In this document: one piece after another, positions 1-5,856 of the stretch
Layout: every line of letters starts with the position of its first letter
How positions within the stretch are numbered: position 1 is the first letter of the stretch
Source: Lacrimispora sp. 210928-DFI.3.58
Lineage (GTDB): Bacteria; Bacillota; Clostridia; Lachnospirales; Lachnospiraceae
Direction of reading: 5' to 3'
Length of the DNA: 9,635 nucleotides
NCBI RefSeq assembly: GCF_020554865.1
Contig: NZ_JAJCIC010000070.1
Coordinates: forward strand, 1 to 9,635
Position numbers and translations under genes: made by a program
Notes under the pieces: generated by a model
Database searches by the model: none
What the model was told of the DNA's origin: nothing
Seen by the model: the letters and a program-made list of their open reading frames with translations, nothing else

Positions 1-53
1 AAGAAAAGTGGTGCTGGGCGTAATCAACCAGCACCAACTTTGTCTACAGTCTG
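1..53. repeat. Left copy of a 53-bp terminal inverted repeat
   Basis: Bases 1-53 are the exact reverse complement of 9581-9633; identity stops after the CTG at 51-53. The repeat contains an 8-bp perfect stem (GGTGCTGG/CCAGCACC, 10-base loop). Read on the minus strand it is followed by ACTTTTCTT, so it looks like an outward-pointing intrinsic terminator. Such a repeat at both window edges is most simply the end of a multicopy insertion sequence or other dispersed repeat at which an assembly stopped. The parent element is not in view and I cannot name it. Confidence 0.85.
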
Positions 54-84
54 ACGACGGTTAATAAGCCGTCGTTTTTATTTT
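54..84 (+). terminator. Rho-independent terminator of an upstream (unseen) gene
   Basis: A 7-bp stem ACGACGG/CCGTCGT (54-60 with 69-75), extendable by a T-G wobble, is followed by TTTTTATTTT. It terminates plus-strand transcription arriving from left of the window, presumably from an element gene now separated by the repeat at 1-53. Confidence 0.8.
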
Positions 85-253
85 GCCAATCATAGGTTTT
101 ATTTTAACGGCTCTTGGAGGCAACCGTTTTAATGAACCTAAATAATCAACCGTTTTTAAAGTACTCACTATTGTCAAAAAAATTCATTTTGATTCGATAG
201 TCTTTTATACTCCTGTATGTGGTTTTTTACATCATATAGCAGGAACAAACATT
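85..253. other. AT-rich non-coding leader, possible weak promoter
   Basis: No convincing ORF or RNA gene is seen here. A hairpin AACGG/CCGTT lies around 108-135. A possible sigma-A promoter is TTCATT (183-188), a 17-base spacer and TATACT (206-211). Its transcript would run straight into the terminator at 254-296, so the arrangement could be an attenuated leader. The -35 match is poor. Confidence 0.35.
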
Positions 254-296
254 AAAGCACAGGAACAATACTTATCCAATGTTCTTGTGCTTTTTT
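254..296 (+). terminator. Strong intrinsic terminator / possible attenuator
   Basis: A 14-bp stem (254-267 with 280-293, one G-T wobble, 12-base loop) overlaps a run of six T. The stem segment AGGAACA (261-267) is repeated exactly at 241-247, so the upstream copy could pair with TGTTCTT (280-286) as a competing antiterminator. That would fit attenuation control of the genes downstream. The terminator is clear; the switch is inference. Confidence 0.75.
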
Positions 297-330
297 GCTG
301 TCTGAAAATATTTACAAATATATTTTCAGA
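295..330 (+). promoter_or_regulatory. Putative promoter overlapped by an 11-bp palindrome
   Basis: A perfect inverted repeat TCTGAAAATAT/ATATTTTCAGA (301-311 and 320-330, 8-base centre) covers the spacer and -10 of a possible promoter: TTGCTG (295-300), 18 bases, TATATT (319-324). This layout is typical of an operator that blocks polymerase. It lies about 95 bases upstream of the sigma-factor gene and is the likely control point for it. The binding protein is unknown. Confidence 0.5.
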
Positions 331-333
331 TAA

Positions 334-397
334 GGTAACAAATCTCATCTCTGTGGTGAGTGTCAGAGCGAAAAGAGGTAAGAATCTCTACGCTTTT
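334..397 (+). repeat. Copy A of a dispersed ~55-base leader repeat with two small hairpins
   Basis: ACAAATC is followed by a 6-bp hairpin (CTCATC/GGTGAG) and a purine-rich tail AAAAGAGGTAAGAATCT. The same order (ACAAATC, short hairpin region, GAAA/GGAAA tail) recurs at about 1091 and 1151. In this copy a second hairpin follows: AGCG (367-370) with CGCT (391-394), and AGAG with CTCT inside, trailed by TTT. It sits in the 5' leader of the sigma gene. Function unknown. Confidence 0.45.
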
Positions 398-423
398 ACA
401 TCGCACAGGAAGGAGGTGAGATT

Positions 424-840
424 ATGAAACCTTCTTCATTTGAGAGTGCCATAAGGCTACAGTTTGACTGCCTTATCCACAAAGTCATAGACAGAACAGT
501 CAAGAATTATTACAGGGAACTTGGCAGACGGGCAAAGCATGAAATCCCGTTCTGTGACGTAACAGAAGCGGATCTGAACCATGCCAGTGCCATAGATGAA
601 TATTCTGTTGAATATACAGCATTTCTTGTCTATGGTATGGAAATCCATGTCTATGATGAACATCTGTGCAAAGCGATTCAGAAATTAAAAGACAGGCAGA
701 GAAACATTATTTTAATGTTCTATTTCCTTGATATGTCAGATACGGAAATCGGAGAAATCATCGGAATTTCAAGGTGTTCCGTTTACCGGGGAAGAATGAG
801 AGCACTGAATATTATCAGAGAAAACTATACGGAGGAATAA
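424..840 (+). CDS. Orf7-like sigma factor of a Tn916-type conjugative element
   Basis: A 138-aa protein. The start ATG is fixed by an excellent ribosome binding site (AGGAGGTGA) about 5 bases upstream. The N-terminus (MKPSSF...) and overall layout resemble Orf7 of Tn916. The C-terminal half is a sigma-70 region-4 helix-turn-helix: LKDRQRNIILMFYFLDMSD at residues 88-106, then EIGEIIGISRCSVYRGRMRA at 108-127. Proteins of this family are small regulators lying next to the integration genes, thought to help control excision and transfer. Their promoters are poorly known. The gene is followed after 5 bases by the HTH_16 gene, whose ribosome binding site lies inside this gene's last codons, so the two are probably translationally coupled. 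Family assignment is by remembered similarity, not by search. Confidence 0.88.
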   Translation: MKPSSFESAIRLQFDCLIHKVIDRTVKNYYRELGRRAKHEIPFCDVTEADLNHASAIDEYSVEYTAFLVYGMEIHVYDEHLCKAIQKLKDRQRNIILMFYFLDMSDTEIGEIIGISRCSVYRGRMRALNIIRENYTEE

Positions 841-845
841 CACAG

Positions 846-1082
846 ATGAAACAGGTAAAAAGATGTCCGAGATTTACGACTATCCGCATGGCTTCCGATG
901 GCGACAACGAAGCCATAGAAAAGATTTTAGAACATTATAACGCATACATATCAAAGGCTTGTTTACGTCCGTTCTATGATGAATATGGTGGCGTTCAGAT
1001 TGTCGTTGACAGGGAATTAAAAGGCAGAATCCAAACTGCCATTACAAAAGCCATTTTAAAATTTGAAATGGAAATCAGATAA
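846..1082 (+). CDS. Orf8-like helix-turn-helix protein (HTH_16 type)
   Basis: A 78-aa protein, MKQVKRCPRFTTIRMASDGD..., with ribosome binding site GGAGGA at 831-836. The reading frame is open upstream to 774, but the ATG at 846 has the binding site and matches the family's length. The pattern of 'ASDGDNEAIEKILEHYNAYI', then 'DEYGGVQIVVDRELKGRI', then a short helical tail matches the conjugative-transposon HTH domain seen in Tn916 Orf8. The role is presumed DNA binding or regulation together with the sigma factor just upstream. In Tn916 the next genes are xis and int; here they are replaced by a non-coding stretch, tnpW and a serine recombinase. Confidence 0.85.
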   Translation: MKQVKRCPRFTTIRMASDGDNEAIEKILEHYNAYISKACLRPFYDEYGGVQIVVDRELKGRIQTAITKAILKFEMEIR

Positions 1083-1083
1083 G

Positions 1084-1225
1084 ATTCTGTAAAATGCAAC
1101 AAATCTCCTGTCTGTGGGTAGTTACTGTGTGAAAAAAGGAAAAATTCTTAAAAATGCAACAAATCCGCCTTGAGTGGCGAGTATTGGCAAAGGAAAGAAT
1201 TATTTTTCCATGCTCTTTGAAAACT
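1084..1225 (+). repeat. Copies B and C of the ACAAATC leader repeat, 60-base period
   Basis: Bases 1084-1105 and 1144-1165 match at 20 of 22 positions and are spaced exactly 60 bases apart. Both contain AAAATGCAACAAATC. Each is followed by a short hairpin-like stretch (in copy C, CGCC TTGAGT GGCG) and then an A/G-rich tail. After copy C comes a 7-bp A/T-rich hairpin (1192-1209). Copy A before the sigma gene has the same order. No ORF of substance is present. These may be protein-binding sites or small RNA elements in the leader of the recombination genes. Confidence 0.6.
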
Positions 1226-1230
1226 TCATA

Positions 1231-1491
1231 AAGCAGTCAGATACTTTTGACAGACAGCGAGCCTGTGGGCTGATACGCCATGACCTTGCTCTGCAAGAAA
1301 GCGATACCCTGTCAGTGTCCATAAGGGGAAATACGTCGATTTTCTCTGCCATGACCTGTCCTGTCAGATAATGATACTCCCGCACAGCCACAGTCCGAGC
1401 GTTAGAAGCGTCGCAGGCAATGGGTGCGGCTGCATGAGAACCATGCAGAGGTGAAATCCCTGTGGGTGAGGATAACACCGTCTGACTGCTT
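1231..1491 (+). ncRNA. Candidate structured RNA / cis-regulatory leader before tnpW
   Basis: A closed multi-helix junction can be drawn by hand. P1 is AAGCAGTCAGA (1231-1241) with TCTGACTGCTT (1481-1491), 11 perfect bp enclosing about 240 bases. P2 is 1248-1257 with 1356-1366, 10 bp with one bulged C. P3 is CCGCAC (1380-1385) with GTGCGG (1424-1429). P4 is CTGCATG (1430-1436) with CATGCAG (1442-1448). P5 is GGTG-aa-ATCC (1450-1459) with GGAT-aa-CACC (1470-1479). Inside P2 are CTTGC/GCAAG (1285-1297) and AGCC/GGCT (1260-1271). The helices nest without conflict, and P3, P4 and P5 run almost directly into P1. GC is higher than in the flanks and no credible protein is encoded. It ends just before the tnpW ribosome binding site. 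I do not recognise the family; it could be a leader, a trans-acting RNA or part of the recombination region. Confidence 0.65.
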
Positions 1492-1520
1492 CGGAATCTA
1501 ACAAGGGAAGGGGGAATCGA

Positions 1521-1679
1521 ATGACAGAAAACGCAGAAGAACCAGTGGTACGTGAATACCGTATCGGCAATACGATTTACCGTGTAAAGGTAAAATCAAA
1601 CGGTCAGACGCAGGAAGAACCAAAAGACACGATAAAGCGTCTGATTCAGCGAAATACAAGATGCAACAGGCAGATTTAA
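1521..1679 (+). CDS. tnpW: TnpW-type small transposon protein
   Basis: A 52-aa protein, MTENAEEPVVREYRIGNTIY followed by RVKVKSNGQT and a charged tail with a conserved-looking 'DTIKRLI' helix. It has a purine-rich ribosome binding site (AAGGGAAGGGGG) before the ATG. The sequence type 'I-G-x-T-x-Y-x-V-x-V' near the start and 'K-x-x-R-L-I' near the end fits the TnpW family encoded beside TnpX-type serine recombinases (Tn4451 group). Its biochemical function is not established. It lies about 95 bases before the recombinase start and directly behind the candidate structured RNA, so it is probably co-transcribed with the recombinase. Confidence 0.75.
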   Translation: MTENAEEPVVREYRIGNTIYRVKVKSNGQTQEEPKDTIKRLIQRNTRCNRQI

Positions 1680-1774
1680 GACAGATTTATAAAAAAGGCA
1701 GACAAAAGACAGTGGTTGTGTTATCTTATATCTATACAAGCATTGCCTGTGTGACTGTCGGAACAGGAGGAAAT

Positions 1775-3466
1775 ATGCTGAAGAACATACAGTCAGTTGC
1801 CACAGGAAATACTTTTACCACTTCCCCGACAAAGCGAACAGATACGGGAATCACAGCACTCTATTGTCGTTTGTCGCAAGATGATGGAAATGTTGGGGAT
1901 TCGGACAGTATCGTCAATCAGAAAAAGATACTTGCGGAATATGCGGAGAGAAACGGTTACACGCCTTACCAGTTCTATATTGACGATGGATTCAGCGGTA
2001 CGAATTTTGAGCGTCCGCAGTTCAAACAGATGATTGAGGACGCACAGAAAGGCACTGTGAAACGTATTATCTGTAAAGACCTGTCAAGATTCGGGCGTGA
2101 TTACATCAAAGTGGGATTGTATACGGAATTTATCTTCCCCGATAAAGATATTCACTTTATCGCTGTGAATGATGATGTAGACAGCAACGTACAGAAAGAC
2201 AATGACCTTGCACCGTTCAAAAATCTGTTTAACGAGTGGTACGCAAGAGATACCAGTAAGAAGATTCGGGCGGTGAAGAAAGCAAAAGGATTAGCAGGCG
2301 AACACATGAGTTGCATTGCTCCTTATGGCTACCGCAAGAATCCCGACAATCCAAAAGAATGGCTGATTGATGAAGAATCCGCAGAGATTGTCCGAGAAAT
2401 CTTCCGCTTGTGTGTGGACGGGTACGGACCGAGAAGAATCGCAAACATTCTGAAAGAAAGAGGAGTGTTGTGTCCTACTGCTTATGCACTTAGCAAAGGA
2501 TATGGCATTGCTAAAAATGTACCGAAGAATCCCTGCCAATGGTCGAGTACCGTTGTGGTGGACATACTGGAACGCATGGACTATCTGGGGCATACGGTGA
2601 ATTTTAAGACACACCGCAAGTCCTATAAACAGAAAAAGAAGATTGAGAATGATAAATCGGAATGGAAAATCTTTGAGAATACCCATGAGCCGATTATCGA
2701 CCAGTCTACCTTTGACATTGTGCAGAAGATTCGGGCGAACCGCAAACGTCCTACCAAAATGGGAGAAATGCCGATGTTTTCGGGAATCCTCTACTGTGCA
2801 GACTGTGGAAAGAAACTATCCTTTCACAGACGAGCGAATGACCCTGACACCAAACATAATTTTGTGTGCAGTAATTACCGTTCTGATACCCACAACTGCT
2901 CTATGCACTATATCCGCAACGTGGTTGTGGAACAACTGGTACTGGAGAATCTGCGAGAGGTTGTTTCCTATGTTAAAGCATATGAAGATGAATTTGTGCA
3001 GATGGTGATGGACGCTGACATGAAACAGAAAAATAAGGAACTGGCAAAGAAAAAGCGTGTGCTGTCCGATAAGGAGAAACGCTACACACAGTTAGACAAT
3101 CTGTTCCAACGTATCTATGAGGATAATGTAAGCGGTAAACTTTCTGATGAACGATTTGCAAAACTGTCACAGGGATATGAAGCGGAGCAGAAAGAGGTGC
3201 AGTCAGAAATTGAAACACTCCGCATGGAACTGTCACAGGAAGAACAACAGAGTGTCAATGTAAAGTCATTCTTGTCTACTGTCAAGAAGTATACGGAGAT
3301 ACCGGAACTGACACCGGAGATTGTGCATGAGTTCATAGACCGCATTATCGTCCATGAAGCAGATAAAAGCAGTGGTAAAAGAATACAGGAAATCGAGATT
3401 ATCTATAACCATATCGGAGTATTTGACCGTTCAAAGGTCAATGTATATATGGGAAAAGCGGTATAA
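1775..3466 (+). CDS. TnpX-type large serine recombinase (integrase/excisionase)
   Basis: A 563-aa site-specific recombinase that would cut and rejoin the element ends. The ATG at 1775 is preceded by AGGAGG with a 4-base gap; the frame is open back to 1661, but that would overlap tnpW and lacks such a site. The resolvase domain covers about residues 25-180, with 'YCRLSQDD' (catalytic Ser34) and 'CKDLSRFGRDYI'. It is followed by the recombinase domain (about 195-320) and a zinc ribbon with Cys341, Cys344, Cys365 and Cys375. A long charged coiled-coil stretch (about 400-500) and a DUF4368-like C-terminus ending 'IQEIEIIYNHIGVF' complete it. The order and length match TnpX-family recombinases of Tn4451/Tn5397-type elements. 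It looks intact and is the last gene of the conjugative element, so the right attachment end should lie shortly after it. Confidence 0.93.
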   Translation: MLKNIQSVATGNTFTTSPTKRTDTGITALYCRLSQDDGNVGDSDSIVNQKKILAEYAERNGYTPYQFYIDDGFSGTNFERPQFKQMIEDAQKGTVKRIICKDLSRFGRDYIKVGLYTEFIFPDKDIHFIAVNDDVDSNVQKDNDLAPFKNLFNEWYARDTSKKIRAVKKAKGLAGEHMSCIAPYGYRKNPDNPKEWLIDEESAEIVREIFRLCVDGYGPRRIANILKERGVLCPTAYALSKGYGIAKNVPKNPCQWSSTVVVDILERMDYLGHTVNFKTHRKSYKQKKKIENDKSEWKIFENTHEPIIDQSTFDIVQKIRANRKRPTKMGEMPMFSGILYCADCGKKLSFHRRANDPDTKHNFVCSNYRSDTHNCSMHYIRNVVVEQLVLENLREVVSYVKAYEDEFVQMVMDADMKQKNKELAKKKRVLSDKEKRYTQLDNLFQRIYEDNVSGKLSDERFAKLSQGYEAEQKEVQSEIETLRMELSQEEQQSVNVKSFLSTVKKYTEIPELTPEIVHEFIDRIIVHEADKSSGKRIQEIEIIYNHIGVFDRSKVNVYMGKAV

Positions 3467-3486
3467 CACCGTCATGCTATACCGCT
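3457..3486. repeat. 9-bp perfect inverted repeat overlapping the recombinase stop codon
   Basis: AGCGGTATA (3457-3465) pairs with TATACCGCT (3478-3486) across a 12-base loop; the recombinase TAA is at 3464-3466. No T-run follows, so it is not a normal terminator. It could be a recombinase-binding half-site near the element end, or an mRNA 3' stabiliser. Confidence 0.55.
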
Positions 3487-3552
3487 ATCCTAAATCTAAA
3501 AAGTATCCTTATGAAATCCCTATAAATAAGCCATTTCTAAGGGTTTTTGATT
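3487..3552 (+). other. Probable right end of the conjugative element, with a weak terminator
   Basis: Short AT-rich stretch between the recombinase and the insertion-sequence remnant. An imperfect hairpin (AAATCCCT with AGGGTTTT, one mismatch) followed by TTTTTGATTTTT could end the recombinase transcript. The element-chromosome junction should fall here or slightly upstream, but with only one end visible the attachment core cannot be placed. Confidence 0.35.
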
Positions 3553-3554
3553 TT

Positions 3555-3585
3555 TGAAAAAGGGAGTAATAGAATTCTACTCCTT
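3555..3585 (-). terminator. Terminator of the IS1634-type transposase gene
   Basis: On the minus strand, GGAGTA and TACTCC form a 6-bp stem around a 9-base loop containing an EcoRI-like GAATTC, followed by CTTTTTC. The transposase stop codon lies inside the hairpin, which is common for compact insertion sequences. Confidence 0.65.
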
Positions 3586-4985
3586 TGAACGTCTGCAGAT
3601 TCCTTTCATGGTTCTTTGGGTCATGAGCTCATAATCCGTCCGGAATCCAGCATAATCATGTAATGCATCTGTTAATTCGGTTCGTGTATAAGAGGGAACA
3701 TAGCCCTCTTTTCCTATTTTTGTAACTCGCATGTTTCGCAGAGTTGCTATGATATCGTCACAGGTAAAATCATTATCCAGTTTCTTTTCTAGGATGCGAT
3801 AAATCAAAAGGGCAATGAAACAGGTTGTGAAGTGCGCTTTAATACGGTCATCACGCTTTAAATAGACCGGTCTGGCTTCAAACTCTGTTTTCATAATCCG
3901 GAAGGATTCCCCGATTTCCCACCGGCCGCGGTTTATCTGCGCGATATCTGCCGGGTCATCATCCAGATTGGTATATACAGCATAAAAACCATCGTACTGC
4001 GATTCATTCAGGATCATGTCCTGATCAATGGAGTAAATCTTTTTTTCTGCGCATTCACCATCGGCTGTCACAGCGGTCTTCTTTATGAAGCGGCGAAAAT
4101 CGTTTTGATTATGTTTTTCCGTCTTTTTCGGGTCTTTTTCAACTGTCTTCAGTGCCCGCTGAACTTGCTGATTACGAATATCACGCTGATAATCCCGGTA
4201 TTTTAACGAGTATGTCACAATGAGGGTCTGATCAAAGTCAATCTCTCGTTTCCCATCATTTCCCTCTACAAACAACTGCTTATAAAATATTTTCTTTCGG
4301 TTTTCCTCAGTGTCTTCCAGTTTTCGGATGTCATAGACATCGGTGGTATCTTTCAGGTGCCATCCGGTCGGGGCCAGGCACCATTCCCGTTCTGCTTTCT
4401 TCAGCTTTTTGATGGATTGTGTCGTGATGAAGCAGCGTCCGCCAAAGTTATTGAATTTCCGATTCGTCTCCGACGATAATCCGGCATCGGTACAGACAAT
4501 AAATCGGGCAAGTGAGAAATCCTTCATGATCTGTTCTTCCAGCGGGATCAGAGTAGTCTGTTCATTCGTATTTCCAGGATGGATGCAGAATGCAAGCGGG
4601 ATGCCGCTGTAATCCATGAACAATCCCATTTCCACAATCGGATTGGGTCTGTGTTCTTTGCTTGGACCGTATTGTTTGAGTCCTTCCTGGTGTTCTGTTT
4701 CGAAAAAGTAGTTGGTACAGTCATAATAAAGGATGCCTGTCTGTCGTTTTATAAGCCGCTTGCTGGTTTCGTAGAGCTCTGCCTGAATGAAAGAAGATTC
4801 TTCCGCAATCACGGACAATGCCCGGTAGACCTGGTGAAGTTCAAAGGCAATTGGTTCGATCAGGTCTGCAGACTGCTCGTAACAGGAAAGCTTGGAAGAA
4901 GGTGCCAGGATTCTTCCATAGACCAGCCGAGAAAGAATCGAGTCCAGGTCATAAGAAAATGCATGCTTTTTTGCAATCTTCCGGC
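3577..4985 (-). pseudogene. 5'-truncated IS1634-type DDE transposase
   Basis: The reading frame runs from a stop at 3577-3579 through an in-frame TTG at 4818. It continues upstream without a usable start ('SYDLDSILSRLVYGRILAPS', '...FELHQVYRAL') to about 4985, where it meets a TAA in foreign sequence. Counting from the 4818 codon, DDE-like residues are Asp33 (YYDCTNYFF), Asp111 (IVCTDAGLSS) and Glu301 or Glu304 (GRWEIGESFRIMKTEFEARP). These motifs are typical of the IS1634 branch of IS4-like transposases, which are usually about 550-600 aa. About 470 codons remain, so roughly the first 100 are missing, along with that end of the element. It cannot make a normal transposase. It adjoins the truncated DUF975 gene head to head and lies right after the conjugative element. 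Confidence 0.85.
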
Positions 4986-5462
4986 GGCGTGCTGTCCATT
5001 ATCCTGACGGCACTGAGGATTTTTGTATTCCAGGTATTTGAAATCGGGGGAAGCAAATACTTTCTGAACAATGCAAAGGACGAGGGCGAGATTAAGGACA
5101 TTCTGTATCCCTTCCAGTCCGGCGGCTACTGGAATGTGGTACAGATCCAGTTCGTAAGGCAGGTTTATATCGCCCTGTGGGGAATCCTGTTCATCATCCC
5201 CGGCATTGTGAAGAGCTATGAATACTGTATGATCCCCCACCTTCTGGCGGATGATCCCCAATTATCCAAAAAGGATGCCTTCCGCATCAGCAAAGAGATG
5301 ATGAAGGGAAATAAGTGGAAGAAGTTTACCATGGATATGTCCTTTATCGGCTGGGAGCTTTTAAGCGCCTTCACGGCGGGAATCACAGGCGTTTTATACT
5401 CAACCCCTTATTATATGGCCACAAAGACGGAGCTGTATTCGGTTCTGAAAGAGGAGAGGTAA
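4980..5462 (+). pseudogene. 5'-truncated DUF975-type membrane protein gene
   Basis: About 160 codons of homologous-looking sequence begin near 'SSGGVLSIILTALRIFVFQV'. They continue through 'FEIGGSKYFLNN', 'VYIALWGILFIIPGIVKSYE', 'LSKKDAFRISKEMM' and 'FIGWELLSAFTAGITGVLYS' to 'ATKTELYSVLKEER'. This is the C-terminal half of a DUF975-type integral membrane protein; two or three hydrophobic segments remain. The frame stays open upstream to an ATG at 4818, but that part is antisense to the transposase and has no ribosome binding site. The next internal ATG (4959) also lacks one. The N-terminal membrane segments and promoter are gone, so I call it a pseudogene. The function of the family is unknown. 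Confidence 0.8.
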
Positions 5463-5487
5463 AAAGAGGACAGATAGCTATTGAGCA

Positions 5488-5533
5488 GAGGGTGTCGCAA
5501 AATCATCAAATTAGATGATTGAGCGATGCCCTC
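5488..5533. repeat. Long two-stage hairpin after the DUF975 remnant
   Basis: GAGGGTGTCGC (5488-5498) pairs with GCGATGCCCTC (5523-5533), 11 bp with two wobbles. An inner AATCATC/GATGATT stem (5501-5507 with 5514-5520) closes a 6-base loop. The T-run after it is poor (GCTTTGT). The outer arm, starting GAGGGTGTCGCAAAA, looks like the tip of a clostridial dispersed repeat or insertion-sequence end. It may act as a terminator for the old DUF975 transcript. Confidence 0.6.
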
Positions 5534-5545
5534 GCTTTGTAGAAG

Positions 5546-5582
5546 AAACAGGTACTTGCTCCCGCTAAAGTGCCTGTTTTGC
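5546..5582. terminator. Second hairpin, likely terminator
   Basis: AAACAGGTACTT (5546-5557) pairs with AAGTGCCTGTTT (5568-5579), 12 bp with one wobble and a 10-base loop, running into TTTTGC. Because the arms start with A and end with T, it could act in both directions. It isolates the MATE promoter from upstream transcription. Bases 5583-5665 hold nothing else I can identify. Confidence 0.65.
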
Positions 5583-5665
5583 TATGCTGAAAAAAGCGGT
5601 CTAGTCAAAGGCTGCATTTTGGGATGAGGCATGTGCAGAAAATGACAGAAACCACGAAATACTTA

Positions 5666-5717
5666 TTGACATAAGTACGAAATCATACTATACTGCTACA
5701 AGTATGATTTCGTACTT
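5666..5717 (+). promoter_or_regulatory. Sigma-A promoter with perfect 17-bp operator palindrome
   Basis: The promoter is TTGACA (5666-5671), a 17-base spacer and TATACT (5689-5694). A perfect inverted repeat lies over it: AAGTACGAAATCATACT (5673-5689) and AGTATGATTTCGTACTT (5701-5717), 11 bases apart. Each arm is itself near-palindromic, AGTAyGAwwTCryTACT-like (12 of 16 self-matching). This suggests two dimer sites 27 bases centre to centre, one over the spacer/-10 and one over the start of transcription. This is the design of a tightly repressed promoter (TetR- or MarR-type repressor). It drives the remnant ORF and the MATE gene. Confidence 0.85.
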
Positions 5718-5730
5718 AAAGAGGCGCATT

Positions 5731-5856
5731 ATGACGCAGCTTTGAAGCTGGGGCAGCAGCAGTGCCTATCACCTGACGATCAACACGACGGAATGGGATA
5801 TCAAGGAATTGGCTCCGGCTGCGGCTGAATTTGCTGCCCGTTGGTTTAGGAGGTAA
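5731..5856 (+). pseudogene. Gutted ORF remnant upstream of the MATE gene (possible cytidylate-kinase-like tail)
   Basis: ATG at 5731, with AAAGAGG upstream, reads MTQL and then TGA. The same frame continues open as SWGSSSAYHLTINTTEWDIK, then ELAPAAAEFAARWFRR, to the TAA at 5854-5856. The 'YHLTINTT...W-IK-L-A-A-FA-RWF' style resembles the C-terminus of the cytidylate kinase-like proteins common in Lachnospiraceae. That identification is from memory and tentative. The intact gene would have to be some 180 residues longer, so most of its body seems to have been deleted, joining a start region to the last 36 codons. Its final Arg-Arg codons form the AGGAGG of the MATE gene, which suggests the two were once a coupled pair. 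Confidence 0.5.

Noticed and set aside
1084..1165. Start of a CRISPR array
   Set aside because: Only two close copies plus one diverged copy, with an imperfect repeat and no cas genes; the 60-base period reflects a duplicated leader motif.
1174..1371. GTG-started 65-codon frame in the gap before tnpW
   Set aside because: It has no ribosome binding site and no recognisable domain, and it lies inside the strongly structured stretch; the opposing frame at 1200-1478 is equally featureless.
1231..1491. Known riboswitch, RNase P, T-box or self-splicing intron
   Set aside because: Signature boxes of cobalamin, lysine, SAM and T-box leaders, RNase P and group I/II introns were looked for by eye and not found. 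A covariance-model search is still needed.
1661..1774. Upstream in-frame extension of the serine recombinase
   Set aside because: The ATG at 1661 overlaps tnpW and has no binding site; AGGAGG before 1775 and the family's usual N-terminus favour the later start.
2291..2686. Minus-strand frame inside the recombinase gene
   Set aside because: It is antisense to a clearly conserved recombinase and has no features of its own.
5673..5717. The MATE-promoter palindrome as an ordinary terminator
   Set aside because: No T-run follows, and the repeat coincides exactly with a consensus promoter, so an operator explains it better.
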